Below, one piece after another: positions 47,481 to 59,705 of a DNA stretch of 64,000 bases. The position numbers and the translations under genes are program-made. Position 1 is the stretch's first letter. Every line of letters begins with the position of its first letter. The notes under the pieces are model-generated. The model had not been told where the DNA came from, made no database searches, and saw only the letters and a list, made by a program, of their open reading frames with translations. This stretch comes from Eonycteris spelaea (Eukaryota; Chordata; Mammalia; Chiroptera; Pteropodidae): positions 15,043,501-15,107,500 of the forward strand of contig PUFA01000003.1 in NCBI GenBank assembly GCA_003508835.1, given 5' to 3'.

Positions 47481-48025
47481 TCGACGAAGATAAAGCACAG
47501 AAACACCACAATCATTTTTTCCCTAGACAGTATGTACGTAGTACAGAGACATCTGGTCAATCAGTTAAGCAGACATTTTCTTTACATCATATCAAGTGTT
47601 TAGATAACTAGAATTTTTTTTTTTTAGCCATACCAAATGAATAATTTGATACCATGTAAATATAGGCTTATTCCATTTGTTTATTCATTTTTAATATCAA
47701 TATTACCATGAAATAGAAGGAAAACTAGATTTCTTGCTAGGTGTCTTATTTTTGTTTTCCCACATCAAAACATTTTTTGAATGAGAGGTTTAGAGTAAAT
47801 TCTGAAATTTCATGATCTTTAATATGTAGTGGCAGAAGCAAAAACACCACTGAGATCATATATTTTTTCTACCAAGTTTATATGCAAAAGTATTTTTGCA
47901 GATATTGAGACTTCGAATTATATTTTGATCTAAACATATAGCATGTTCTTGATTATATTTTCTCATTGTACAAGAAACAAAAGAAGTAGAAAATAACTTT
48001 TTTTGAGAAGATTAGCTTATGTATG
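47481..48025. other. intronic, no recognisable feature
   Basis: Unassigned AT-rich sequence. Confidence 0.4.
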
Positions 48026-48029
48026 TCAG

Positions 48030-48420
48030 AATAGGCTAGGTTATGTTGAAATAATAGACTAAATCTCACTGGCACAAATAACAAAAGTTTTTTACATACA
48101 CTTAAATGTTTATCACAGATTGCCTAAGGACTCTGCTCATTTTCATCACTCAGGGACCCAGCTTGTTGGAATAGTCACCATCTGTAATAAGGTCAATCAC
48201 TACGCTAGAGAGAGAAAAGAGGTCTGAAAGGCCTCACAGTAGCAATTAAATCCTTTGGACTGGAAGTGACCCACATTATCCCACTTAAAATTCACTGGCC
48301 AGAACCAATCACATGGTTCCATACAAACAAGGAAACTATGAAGAGTTAATCTGCTAGATGTCTAGAAGGCCAACAGCCAGGCACATTTTGTGTACAGAGT
48401 TAAGGACTGCCATAGCTCTT
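48030..48420 (+). repeat. ancient medium-reiteration (MER-class) repeat
   Basis: AATAGGCTAGGTTATGTTGA, CAGGGACCCAGCTTGTTGGA, GTGACCCACATTATCCCACT and CACTGGCCAGAACCAATCAC follow, in order, a mammal-wide repeat I recognise by its text ('ggctaggttatgctgcagtaac ... gggacccaggctg ... attggccagaactagtcacatgg'). I cannot name the family with certainty. Confidence 0.6.
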
Positions 48421-49140
48421 AGGAGCGAACATTGATTCCAGGACCAAAACAGAAAAATTTCTGATAGCAATCTATGAATTTCCTCTTTGCTCAACTTCCC
48501 AAAGCTAGTTCCTAGGGCAGAAGAAACCTAATCCACACACTACATTCATACTTTCTCCTCTGGACTATTCAGTAGAGAAATAAATAAGTATAACACTTAG
48601 GCAATAAATCAATGTAATGAGAGATGTTTTAAAAGCTCAAAGGTGGGTTTGGCTTACTTTGGAAATAAAATGAACAGCTGCCAATTCTCTGGCTTTTGGG
48701 TTTAATGTAAAGCAGAGTAGGAAAAGGCCTTAATGAGAGAGGAAGGACTCTATTAGGAAGAATGGCTTCTGGAGAAGGTATTTCTAGATCTTAGGAAATG
48801 TAAAATATATGAACAACTGGAAGAGAGAAAATCAAAATGTGAAAAAGTAGCTGAGAATAAGGATAGGCAACAATTTTTATTAGATTATTTCATTTTTCAC
48901 TCATTCAGTAATTACTGATCCTCTGATACGTGCAAACCCTACAGTTGGTTCTAGACAGAGAAGATACAAAATAAGTCTAGTCTTTTTTCTTTATGGAACT
49001 TACTGGCTCATGGAAGAAACATCAACATCATCATGATAATACTTAACTTTCACTGACAACTTACTACAAACTCATTTTCTGCATTCATAAAAATTATACA
49101 AATAGAAAATACCAGTTTTATCAAATTCATTCTCAGAACT
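48421..49140. other. intronic, weak old-repeat signal only
   Basis: A segment at 48895-49020 (TTCAGTAATTACTGATCC, then TTTATGGAACTTACTGGCTC) resembles the same old dispersed text that may underlie the 46.4/47.0-kb duplication. Not assignable. Confidence 0.35.
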
Positions 49141-49144
49141 AACA

Positions 49145-49290
49145 ACTTTATGAGATCATACTATTATTATGCCCATTTACAGACAAGGACATTGAAGCTT
49201 AGAGAGGAGTAGTAATTTGCTGAAAGTTTCAAAGTGGAGTCTAGATTCAAATCTAAAGATTCTGACCCTACATCCCCATGCTCAATTGTT
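49145..49290 (-). repeat. MIR SINE fragment
   Basis: CTATTATTATGCCCATTTAC, AGACAAGGACATTGAAGCTT, AGAGAGGAGTAGTAATTTGC and TCTAGATTCAAATCTAAAG are antisense MIR in order. Confidence 0.8.
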
Positions 49291-49339
49291 GAATTACAGA
49301 AAAATAATGCACGTAAGTCCTAAGCAGAAGTTTAAGATG

Positions 49340-49830
49340 AGAAGCCAAGGGAAAGTCAATAAGAAGTGAAGTGACATTATCAGAGTTACATTTTTAGAAA
49401 GATCAGTGTGTAGGCTAATAGATCTTAGAGAGTCTAAGTAGAAGAAAAAAGAGCATAAGTATTTTATTGAAGTATTTTGAAAAAATACAATAGTGCTTTG
49501 TATGAGGGTGGTGGTAGGAGAAATGGTGGAAAATGGTCAAATTCAGGACATACTTTGAAGGAATTGCCCACAGATTGCATATGGGTATAAAAGAGAAAAA
49601 AGATTGCTCCTAGTTTTGTGGCCTGGTTAAATGAATGAATGGTATACTATTTACTGAGATGGAGAAAAAAACATAAATGGAGAAATTTTGAAGGTAGAAA
49701 AAAATTGTGTTCAGAAATCTTTAAGTTTGAGGTGATATTAAGAGATGTCAATCTGGCAATTGGAAACACATTTCTGGATTTCAAAGAAAGGAAAAGAAGA
49801 CTAGAGACATAAATTTAGGATTCAAGTGCA
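49340..49830 (-). mobile_element. LINE-2 ORF-derived sequence, antisense, degraded
   Basis: GAAGTGACATTATCAGAGTT, ACATTTTTAGAAAGATCAGT, TTTAAGTTTGAGGTG and AGATGTCAATCTGGCAATTG parallel the antisense of the L2 ORF ('gtgacatgatcagatttgcgttttagaaagatcactctgg ... tttgaggtgcctgtgg ... gagatgtccagtaggcagttgg'). Confidence 0.6.
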
Positions 49831-52240
49831 TACAGATGGTATTTAAGCCATGGTCATTTTAAACATTTACAGATCAGGAGGAAATAAACCAACCTAGGAG
49901 ACTCGGAAGCAATGGCCAATAAAATAGGAAGACAAAGTGAAGAAAATAGACTCCTAGAAGCCAAGTGAGGAAAGCTTCAGGTTTCAAGGGGAAAAAGAAA
50001 AAGTGATCATTGTAGCTTACAGGTCAAGTAAGTTAGACTATGAACTAAGCATTCGATTCAATATTACTGGAAATCATTGGCAATTTTCACCTTGTCATTT
50101 GGTGATAGGTTCACACATCATATCTGCTTTATTGAAGATTTTAGAAACATAGCCTTATTCCACAGTCTTATTCTATCTGTGGAATGTAGTGTTAACAAAA
50201 TTTGAATTTTCACACTTTACCCCCATTAAAGAGGCTGGCTACATTCTCCTAAAATTGTATCTTTGCCAGGGGTAGTGTCTAGTTCTTGTGCTAACACTAG
50301 AAGATTAAGTTCATTATATACATAAAAAGCTAGAATACATAAATAATAGCAAATGCTAGTCTAGTATTTGGTCATTGCAATATAACTATTTTAGGAAGTA
50401 TAAACTATATAAACTCTAACTTTATAATAAAGCAATTAGATATGCAAAACATATTCCATGGAATGATTACCAATACATAAAAAGCAGTGGCACCATCCTA
50501 ACTACAACTTTATCTACTATTTCTCTTATTTTTCCTCACTTGCAAATTGGTTTTCAAGGGAACTTTTTTTTGGTCTGTCCTGTGACTACCATCAGGAACT
50601 TTGCTATTTAAAGCCCTCGTGCTGTCTGTGGCTGGAGGCTGTGCTTTAGAGCAAAGGCACAGAGAGGGACTGATGTATGTACACATGTACTCTAAAACCA
50701 TATCATTAAGCCCCTTAATTAATTAGGTTTGGATTGCACCCTTTAGCAGTCAGAACAGGAATTATATGCTCATGTCCCCTCTCACCAAAAGAAAAAAAAA
50801 TCTTTGCAAAAAATATGACTGCTCCAGATGGTAACTTTCCAACAATTAAGAGAACATATAATTCTAGTTAACCCATGGGAATTTTGCTATCAGTCATTTC
50901 TCTTCTGTTTTTGATCCATTAACTTTCTAAAGGATCTTAACATGTGATCACTAATGATTACTTATATATGAACATCTACTAGACTTTTTATAGGGAACTT
51001 TTCTAAAATATACTGACACTGATTAACACTGACTCTTAAGAAAACCAAGACATGTTTCTGGTGAACACTTTAAATATATTTTGAAATAAAATGACAATAC
51101 AGATACACAAAGTTACCTCACATTTTTAGAAGCCATCAGGTATAGAGCTTCCCTCAGCAGCACCATGCCATTGACTTTTCAGTTGCTATTGCTAGCGCTC
51201 CACTTGGTGCCTGTATCCCTTCCCTTTAGTCCGGATGCTAAAGATTCCACATAGACTTAAACATTCCAAATGTCTAGATTTGAAAACCAATTTTTAATTT
51301 AATGTACTTTCATTAGCTATTTTGTGAGCATCTTAATGCTTTTGAGAACTTCTACCAAAGAAATGGGCAAAGACAGCAACCAAAAAGAGGCAAAAATTGA
51401 CTGCGTGTCAGTCACAGCACTAAAGAAAAAGAACAATCCCCCTGGACAAGAGATTGGTTATGAAACATTAAACTCATTGTTTTTTTGGCTAGAAACTCTT
51501 TGTGACTTCTCTGTGTAACCCGCCCCCCCCAAAAAAAACAATAAACAAGCATTAACACAACCAGTACACATTGTAAAAATAAGAAGTTTAACTAATATCT
51601 TTTTGGATCCTAAAGAATAAATTAAGGAATAAATTAAGAAATCATTAAAGAATTTACTTAAGAGAAATTGCTATTGTAAATTCATTCTTTCCCTCTTCGA
51701 GATGTAAATCTTCTACAACTCAGGGATGTCATTCTTATGGGCCTGGGAGCCAACTCTTTGAAATGTAATCATTAAGAAAGATAGGGCCCCTGTCTCCCAA
51801 TTTCTGTGGAAGGTTAGGAACCTAACTTTCATAACGACAGTTAGCAAACACAGATGGCCTACCCCCATTGACCAGATTCCCTCCAACGTCCTTCAGTTTT
51901 TATCCCATTACCTCATCCCAGTGTTTAAAAATCTTTGAGTTCCTTCTCTCTCCCTTACTGTAATAGTCTTGGCCCCTAATGCGATAGTCTTGGATAGTCT
52001 TCCTTTCCATTTTTAACAATGCCTGGTGCAAATTTTCGTACAGTATTATAGCATGGATGGTAGAAGACCTGATAGAAATATAATATTATTCTGATCCTAT
52101 AGCCTGTTTAATAAATAGAAGTAAAAATATACAAAATAATTAATAAAAAGTAAGGATAATAGAGGTTCTATGAAAGAAGTCAATGTGATTTAGAAATAGT
52201 CTAAACATAAGAGGATTAGCTAACACTTAGGTGTACCCAA
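49831..52240. other. intronic, no recognisable repeat
   Basis: About 2.4 kb without a confident repeat. Open frames at 50510-50701 (minus) and 51324-51518 (plus) show no domain. A C8A8 stretch lies at about 51524-51538. Confidence 0.4.
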
Positions 52241-52244
52241 AAGT

Positions 52245-52365
52245 AGTGATGGGCAAAGAGCACTTCTAACTTTGCCGCTGACTACTCTGTAACCTTAAGC
52301 TGGCACCTAGGATTCCTCATCCATGAAATGGGGAGAATAGCTGATTTAACTATAAGACTTAAAAA
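52245..52365 (+). repeat. MIR SINE, core fragment
   Basis: GCACTTCTAACTTTGCCGC, TGACTACTCTGTAACCTTAA, ATTCCTCATCCATGAAATGG and GGAGAATAGC follow the sense MIR core. Confidence 0.75.
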
Positions 52366-52369
52366 TAGC

Positions 52370-52600
52370 AACAATTATTGAGCACTTATGATGTGGCAGG
52401 TGTAACATTTTAAATGCTTTACATGTATTAAATCATTCAATTCTCAGAACAACTTTGGGTGGGACTATTTTCATCTCTATTTTACATATGAGGAAACTGA
52501 GGTACAGAGATAGTAAATATCCTGATCAAGGTTATCACCTCAATAACTGTAACTGACCTGCACTGAGGCCCCAAGCACATACTTTATTGCTTACTTCACT
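52370..52600 (-). repeat. MIR SINE
   Basis: ATTGAGCACTTATGATGTGG, TTAAATCATTCAATTCTCAG, CATCTCTATTTTACATATGA and GGAAACTGAGGTACAGAGA are the antisense MIR 3' end and core. It sits tail-to-tail with the sense MIR just before it. Confidence 0.85.
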
Positions 52601-53542
52601 AAAATAAAATCTGTGAAAGTGCTTTCGAATGAGAAAAATCAAATACATGGAAAATAACATACATATAAAAATAAATGAATGTCCACTCTGAAAAAAAGAA
52701 ACAGGAAAAAAATATTTACTTCTGAAATTTCTTTGACACTATACATTCTGGTATGTGAGGAGTAATATACATTAACTCTGTAAATTATCATTTCCTTTTT
52801 TTTTTTCCAGTTTCTACATTCTAAAAGAACACAACTCTGTCTCTCTTTCCTACCTATTTGAAAACTCTTCTTTAATATCTACATTCTTGTATCAGAGGCA
52901 TCATCTCTCAGTGAATGATTTTCTTCATAATACTGAAAAGGACAAATAGGAATTTGTGCCTTTTCTCCACTGAAATCAAAGGAGGGAAAGCCTTGGAGCT
53001 GTGAGCCATTCCTTTTGTTTACTCTGCCTGGCTACCCGCCCAGAGCAGCCTCTTGGTTCTCTCTATGAGGGCCTCAGCACAGCTATTTTGAAGGTCAGGT
53101 CTATGCTCCACACATCTGTCACCGTATTTCTTGTGATTTTCACACATCAGAGGTCATAGAATTGAGCAGGGTTATTGATAAATATTGATAGTTGTGAATG
53201 AAAATATACTAGTGACTATAAGCTAGTACTGATTTGGGAAATTTTTATTTTCTTGGTTTACCTCTTGCTCTTTGCTTTTCAGTTATTTGCATACCTGTTA
53301 ACACACATCCTGTAGGTCAAGCAAGGACAGGAAGAGCTATGCAAACTTAAATAAAATCATTCAGGTATTAGTTGCAAGCAAAGCTTTGACAAGGCTGAGC
53401 TAGAATGACAGATTTCTGCCTTTTGACTTTTAATGGTAGAGCAATGGGTAATTTTCCTCTTTTTGAATTGTTCTGTTGACATTTTTTCTTAATAAGCAAA
53501 TTTTTTCTTTGATATTTGTGAATAAAATAGTAATAATAAAAC
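52601..53542. other. intronic, no recognisable feature
   Basis: Unassigned. A GC-richer patch at 52975-53110 stands out from its AT-rich surroundings but matches nothing I know. Confidence 0.4.
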
Positions 53543-53577
53543 TTTGCAAATATATTTGCAAATATATTTGCAAATAT
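53543..53577. repeat. 12-bp tandem repeat with palindromic ATTTGCAAAT core
   Basis: The unit TTTGCAAATATA occurs three times (the third lacks the last A). Each junction creates ATTTGCAAAT, a palindrome related to the POU-factor octamer ATTTGCAT. Confidence 0.95.
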
Positions 53578-54635
53578 GTTAGCTTAAAGTTTTTACAGAA
53601 GTACTAACTGTTCAATATCCTTCAAAACATAAGCAAAATGGGCAGTTTTCTTTGTATGTTCAATATTGATTTTATCTGGATGCCAAGGATTGAATTAACC
53701 CTAGGAGTCTGGAAGACAGCCATTTAACCATGAATTCAACAGATATTAAGTTTTGCTGCTCAAAATTGTCTTTTACTTCCATGGATTATTATAACACAAT
53801 AATTAGGAATTATTGCTCCTGTCTTGTTTTATTGAACACCTAATATACTCCTAGTCCAGTGTTATGTGATGTATTACTAGGCTCTCTCTCACTAAATTGT
53901 TAACTATTCAAGCAGTAAGATGATTCATTATTTTTAATGTAAATATTTATCACATTTAATTTCTTATTCATATATATGGCTGCTTAGCTGGCAAGATGGT
54001 AGATAATAAATACATACATACATGTAATATAAGACAGTAGTACTATATAAGTCAATTCAGATAAACGATAGCATATAAAATACCATCCAGGCTGTAAAAC
54101 AAATGTTCTAAGAATAGTCTAAGAATTCTGGAGGTCAGTGTACATAGGATCTGAATGTACACAAGAAATAAAAAGTGGATAAGCTCTAGCAATTTTGGTT
54201 TTAAGCCCAAGTACAATGTGGCCACCAAGATAATCTAAATGTTTCGATGACAAGCCAGAGAGCCCTAAACATAGGGCATGGAGGAAGTGAAATCTTTTAT
54301 CTCCTGGAGGAAGAGTAAAGTGTCAGAGAGAGATAAGAACAAGCAAGATCTAGGGAGCCTGGAAAGGAATGATCAGAAAGATCTCATAACAAATGAAGGT
54401 GAGACACAGAGGGCAATCTTTGATGGATACACCACCTATGATCAACCATAGGCCAGTGGAACAGCCAAGTTACTCCAGGAATTCAGTTTGTACTTATAAA
54501 GTCTATAGAGGCTTGTATTTTAGATACTTGTAAGATCCACTCTTTTAGCTCTAAATATTAGTGCCTTATCAAACAAATGCTTGCTCATGTTCTAACATCA
54601 AAAAATGATATTATGTGACACAGTATATCACTCCA
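53578..54635. other. intronic, no recognisable feature
   Basis: Unassigned AT-rich sequence, mildly GC-richer at 54240-54440. Confidence 0.4.
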
Positions 54636-54639
54636 AATA

Positions 54640-54850
54640 CTAACGAATTGAGAGGAAAGAGAAGATAGTGAAGGCTGGAGTGATGAGAGAAGGCCTCACG
54701 CAGGAAATGGAACCCAAAGTAGGTACTGCTAAGTAGGCAGAAGTGGACAGGCAGAGTGGTGAGGGAAAAAATTAGGGCAAGGAGATCTCTAGGAATAAAG
54801 GCATGGACAGAGCAATGAGGGGATATCATCAGATAAGTAGAAGGAAATGA
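54640..54850. repeat. possible old dispersed repeat fragment
   Basis: GAGAAGGCCTCACGCAGGAA, CAGGCAGAGTGGTGAGGGAA and AGGCATGGACAGAGC resemble a widespread mammalian repeat text ('gggaaggcttcctggaggaggt ... aggcagagggaacagc ... aaaggcatgg'). Family and strand are uncertain. Confidence 0.4.
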
Positions 54851-55780
54851 AGCTTTTTACATGGGTTGGTCCAAATTATTATTTATCTTGTGCAATTTTA
54901 AATGCACTTCTGAACACTAATCTTAAGGGTAATAAAAATTATGTGATTTTCCAACTGAACTGATAAATAAAAAATTTGCTATTTCAAGAAAAAATGTTGA
55001 TTTTTTTAAAAAAAAATTCTTCTTAGATTATTAAAAAGGCTGCATGGAAGAAACAGTGGCACCCATAGCCTGAGTGAGGTGTACATGTGAAATGTCTGTG
55101 TTCATAGTTACATTAAGCTCTACTGAGTTCTGCTCAAAGCATCCAGTGAGCAACTATAAACAGTGGTTTGGAAAAGATGGGAGAAGAGAGCAAATTCAAT
55201 AGCTCATTTTCCCCAGGTTTTCTCAAGTATCAGGCAAGTCTGATAGACTATAACACTGTATCTGTCAATGCCAATGTCACATTAAAAACAATTTATTTTG
55301 TGAATATTGGATAGACAGAGACATAAGAGCAAGATTATAATCCAATGGAAGGTGCCAGCTCATCTACAGCAGTCATTCATTATTCGTTTTTGAATAATAT
55401 ATGTTTGTTCCTTGAACTCTTCATTAATCATCATAAATCAGCATCCATGTATTTTTAGCGATTTAAGGAAAACATTCAGTGGAAGAAAATTCCAAAGAAC
55501 TAACAATGGCAAAGACGTGTTTTCCTTGTTTGCTGGGATGAACATGGTTATATACATTTCTCATTTTCACATGTACCACACACTTTGTTTACAGTGATAA
55601 TCTTTTATTCACATGATCATAGTTTCCCATGTCTTCTTTGCATATCTAAATTGTACGTATGTTTCAAGGCCAAACTCAAATTATACTCTGCATAAAAGTT
55701 TCTTGACAATCCCAGTCATCATTAATATCTAAGATTTTTTATTTTGACCTTAAAATGAAATGACATATCAAAGCAACAAA
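54851..55780. other. intronic, no recognisable feature
   Basis: Unassigned. A short L2-like phrase (GTTTCAAGGCCAAACTCAAA) occurs near 55650, too short to call. Confidence 0.4.
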
Positions 55781-55784
55781 ATAG

Positions 55785-56030
55785 TATGGTTCAGAACAGA
55801 GGTAGTAGATTTGGATATACTAGGGTTCAAGACCACAGTTTTGCTATTTTTTATGCTAATCAGGCAAATTACTTAATCTCTCTTTAGCCTCAAATTTCTC
55901 CTTGTTAGAACAAGAATGATAACAATCTTCAGGGTTGTTACATAAATTGAATGAGACCATTTTCTTATATGATTTGCCTGGTGCTTGACTGTAAACTCAA
56001 TAAATGTAAAACATTTTTGGTAGCAAAAAT
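55785..56030 (+). repeat. MIR SINE
   Basis: GGTTCAAGACCACAGTTTTG, CAGGCAAATTACTTAATCTC, AGCCTCAAATTTCTCCTTGT, TCTTCAGGGTTGTTACATAA and TGCCTGGTGCTTGACTGTAA follow MIR nearly end to end. Confidence 0.87.
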
Positions 56031-56219
56031 AATAGTATTACTGTTTGTCCACCAAAACGAGAATTTAGTTTAAATAGAATGACTGTCACCACAATGCTTT
56101 TTTCTGACAATAAAAACCCTATTTGTCAATACTCAGTTCAAATTTTACATATATCATTAAAAGAGTCTCAATACCTCAGTAACCATTAATTTCTTTTGAC
56201 TTATTCTAGTATTCTTAAG

Positions 56220-56885
56220 AAGTTACTGTGAACAAAAAAAAGGGCTATGCAATAAATCTGATAAGCTTGAGGAGAGTGGTACATGATAGGCATGACAAAT
56301 TCAGAGACAAAAATCTTAAATTCCTAACTGGGAAGGTTGTAGTAGATAGTCAGGTCCCAGGCCTTTAACTTCTTTAGCAGAGATCAACCTTTACCTTATT
56401 GTGAGCTCTGTCCATTGTTCATATGCATCTAGGATTAAACATATCTTAGAAATTAGTTCTAAGAGTAATTTTCTTTTTTTCCTAACCTCGAAGTACAACT
56501 GCTGGCCACACGAGACCACTGAACACTCTTGTTGTGTTGCTTACCAATGTTCCATCTCTATGTACTGTAAAAGTTAATTAACTGCCTTGCACCCACCAAT
56601 GTAAAAGTATGTATTTTGAGTTTTGCCTTTTTATCTAATTCTAAAGATTTCCTACTGCTATGCTTTCTACTGCCTCCTTATTCTACCACCAATGGATTTC
56701 GTGTAACCCTTCTTACATCTCCTCCTTTGATTCTAATGTATAAAATAAGCGGCAAAAGTGCCTTTCTCTGGAGCATTTTCTCACTCCATTGAGATTTTGC
56801 TTCCAGGCATATGTCGTCAGTTTGGCTCAAATAAACTCATAAAAATTCTCAGCAGGTTAGGATGTTTCTTATGCCGACTTTACAC
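56220..56885 (+). mobile_element. solitary ERV1-like LTR
   Basis: LTR features near the right end: a TATA box in TGTATAAAATAAGC at about 56738-56751, then CATTTTCTCACTCCATTGAG and TTTGGCTC followed by the poly(A) signal AAATAAACTCATAAAA at about 56829-56844. This order (TATA, about 90 bases, AATAAA) fits a gammaretrovirus-like (ERV1) LTR. The 5' edge is uncertain. No retroviral coding sequence adjoins it. Confidence 0.6.
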
Positions 56886-56929
56886 AGAATTTTAGCTACA
56901 TGATTTATAGAATATAGAAAGTGCTTTGA

Positions 56930-57020
56930 ATTCAAACAGACTTAGACTTGAAACCCTTCTCTGTCATTTCCTGGCTGTATATTTTTAGGCAGTCAACTAT
57001 AATTGATCAAATATAAGGGA
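56930..57020 (+). repeat. MIR SINE fragment
   Basis: ACAGACTTAGACTTGAAACC and TCTGTCATTTCCTGGCTGTA, then TAGGCAGTCAAC, match the MIR 5' and core region. A possible continuation of the same copy at 57460-57580 (AATCTCACTTATAAAATGG, AACACCTGGTATTGTGTCTA) is separated by about 440 bases of other sequence. Confidence 0.65.
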
Positions 57021-57594
57021 CCCCCAGGTTCCAAATGAGAAGATCCAAAAGAAGTTTTGAATTTATAAACTGAGTTACATATTTGCTTATAATATTTAAT
57101 TCTAAATTTAGTTGTAGATTTAAAGGAATTTATTAAAAAATAATGTCTGATTTATAACCATTTGCATTATTTTGAGTTGTGAGATCATATCCCCAAGAAT
57201 CATTAAATCAATGTTAATATCTTAGCCTCTTTTTTAAATTTAAACCAATTCTAACTCTATAAACATTTAACACTAACTGTGACTGAAATTTTTCAAGCTA
57301 GAATTTCTTCCTCATATGTCATTTTATTGTGTAGAATAAGGTAATTGAGAAAATACTCCAAATTTTGAGTGATATTGAAGTATTCAAACATAAGTCTGTT
57401 CTTTGTTCTTTTGATAAGGGTTAGTTTCATAGTTGAGCATATGTGGAACTTATCCTCTTTAGGCATCAGTAATCTCACTTATAAAATGGTGCATCTATAT
57501 CTACAGTTATAGAACTGTTGTATAGTTAACTAAATAAGATGCCATGTAGAACACCTGGTATTGTGTCTAGCACATTTTTTATTCTTCATATATT

Positions 57595-57700
57595 TTAGAA
57601 TTTTAAGGAGTCACAGTCATCATCAGAGAATGGAGATGCCCGGAAAACTTGCCCAAGGCAATGCAGCTAAAATGAGAACCCAGAATTCTCAAATACATAT
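57595..57700 (-). repeat. MIR-like fragment
   Basis: AACTTGCCCAAGGCAATGCA, then GCTAAAATGAGAACCCAG, resembles antisense MIR. Confidence 0.6.
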
Positions 57701-58799
57701 TCAGTTCACCCTTGAGTAAGCAATCATAAATGCCTTTTTTAAATTTAATACACTATGGATCATAATAAATCATTTCAGAATTAATCAGTAGAATAGTAAG
57801 TTGTAGCAGATTTAAAAGATGAAAAAGAAAGGTGAATGGCCCATGTATCTAGAATATGCGGATTAAAAAAAGGTCAATAATTAGGAAACTGTCCCAGAAA
57901 TACAACTGACAAGGAGAACCAATGTATTGACAATTATCTTATCTGTTAGGACTTTTGGTTGATAGTTGTTTTTGATTCCTATTAGTATAAATTTCAGTTT
58001 TCTAGTACACAAAGGATCTGAATTTATTCTGATCATGTTTGACCTTTTTAATGAAAATAGTTTGCTAATAAAATAGTTTAATTAGATATCTGCATTTTAT
58101 GTGTACTCTTATTTACTTATGACATTTGAAAATGGACTCATTATTAAAGAAGTAAATATATGTATGAAAGTATTTTGTATCACTACAATTATACCTTATA
58201 ACTATTTGGTATATTTGTTGGTAATAGAAATTAAAATAAATTCACTCATTAAAATACAGTTACAACTATTAAAACATACAGATTTTAAAATATAAATGTA
58301 TATTTTAATGGCCTTGGCTTTCTCTGCTAGTTCACACAGCACAGTTTTGGAACACATGTTTGGCAATTAGATAGGATCTCAGCTCTTAAGTCTCAGGTCT
58401 GACAATTGTGTTTTTTTCATCCTATTATCCCAGTAGTATTTATCACTAGTCTTTTATATAAACACTTTGCCCTAGTCAGATAGAACTCCTCATTCTACTC
58501 ATACATTCTTATAATAATTCTCAACATTATGAGTTCATATACACCTGAAAAGCCTTCCTTTCTTTCCATCTTTCATACTTGCCTACTTTTCATATCCAGT
58601 CCTATCACTGCAGAGATTTTTCCTATGACCCTATTTGCTCTCCCCTCACCTTGTTCAAAATTTATATGGCTCTTATTATCATATTAGGCCACTACAGAAG
58701 TTCAGAGAAGAATGAGGCCCAAGTATCATGAAGTTTATACATCGTAAGACTGAAACCTTGAAGGGAAAAATTAAATTTCCAGGGGAGGGGAATATGTTT
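57701..58799. other. intronic, no recognisable feature
   Basis: Strongly AT-rich with no confident repeat. Confidence 0.4.
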
Positions 58800-58970
58800 A
58801 TTTTAGCTTTTGTTGCCTATGCTCTGGTGTTTTATCTAAGAAATCATTGCCAGGACCAATGTCAAGGAGCTCTTTTCCCATTTTCTTCCAGTTTTACAGT
58901 TTCAGGTTTTGCATTTAAGTCTTTAATCCATTTTGAGCTAATTTTTGTGAGTGGTTTAAGATAGAGGACA
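58800..58970 (-). mobile_element. LINE-1 ORF2 fragment, antisense
   Basis: TAAGAAATCATTGCCAGGAC, CAATGTCAAGGAGCTCTTTT and AAGTCTTTAATCCATTTTGA match antisense L1 ORF2 near its 3' end. Confidence 0.85.
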
Positions 58971-59189
58971 AAACCCTACTCTTAAAAATTATTGAGAACC
59001 TTATATATCTTTTGTTAAATGTCATATATTAATATTTCCATGTTATAAATGAAAACTGATATTTCCATATTATAAATTAAAATAGACTTTTAAAAATATT
59101 AGCACAGTTAATAATAGTAAACTATTATATAAACATAATGCTTGTAAGACAACATATTTGTTTTATATTTTGCAAACCTGTGCCTAATG
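58971..59189. other. intronic, no recognisable feature
   Basis: AT-rich, unassigned. Confidence 0.35.
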
Positions 59190-59705
59190 GAACAGCCTTA
59201 TCTGCTTCTGCCATGGTTGATTTTATGTGTAAATTTGACTGGGATAAGGAATGCCTGGTAAAACATTTATAGTATAGGTTATTGAGTTGGTCTCAATGTC
59301 TGTGAGGGTGTTTCTAGAAAAAACTGTTAACATTTGAATTGGTAGATGGAGTAAAGAAGATCTACCCTCACCAGAACTAGTGGGTACCATCTACTGGGAA
59401 CCCAGATAGAGCAAAAGGCAGAGGAAGGGCAACTTTGTTCTTCTGTTTGAGCTAGAACATCCATGTTCTCCTGCCCTCCGGCAGCATACTTGGACCAGGC
59501 CTTATATCAAAGGCCTGATCCTCAGGCCTTTGGACTGTGACTAAATTATACCACTGGCATCCCAGGTTTTTCAGATTTCAAACAGCAGATCATGGGACTT
59601 CTCAATCTTTAAATCCTGTAAGCCAATTTCTATAATAAATCTCCTTTTATACATACTTATGTAATCCTGTTGGTTCTGTTTCTCTGGAGAACTCTGACTA
59701 ACATA
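59190..59705 (+). mobile_element. ancient LTR-like interspersed repeat
   Basis: Long ordered match to a mammal-wide repeat I know by text: AAATTTGACTGGGATAAGG, GTCTGTGAGGGTGTTTCTAG, CATCCATGTTCTCCTGCCCT, CAGATCATGGGACTTCTCAA, GTAAGCCAATTTCTATAATA and TTCTGTTTCTCTGGAGAACT, ending in CTGACTAACA. The late AATAAA (at about 59634-59639) and the length suggest an LTR. I cannot name the subfamily reliably. Confidence 0.75.

Noticed and set aside
47298..47498. Leucine-rich open frame (minus strand)
   Set aside because: It is a translation of the GGA repeat, giving poly-leucine. Low complexity.
43545..56885. Endogenous retrovirus coding genes beside the LTR-like elements
   Set aside because: No gag, pol or env-like frame is present next to either LTR-like element. 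Both look solitary.
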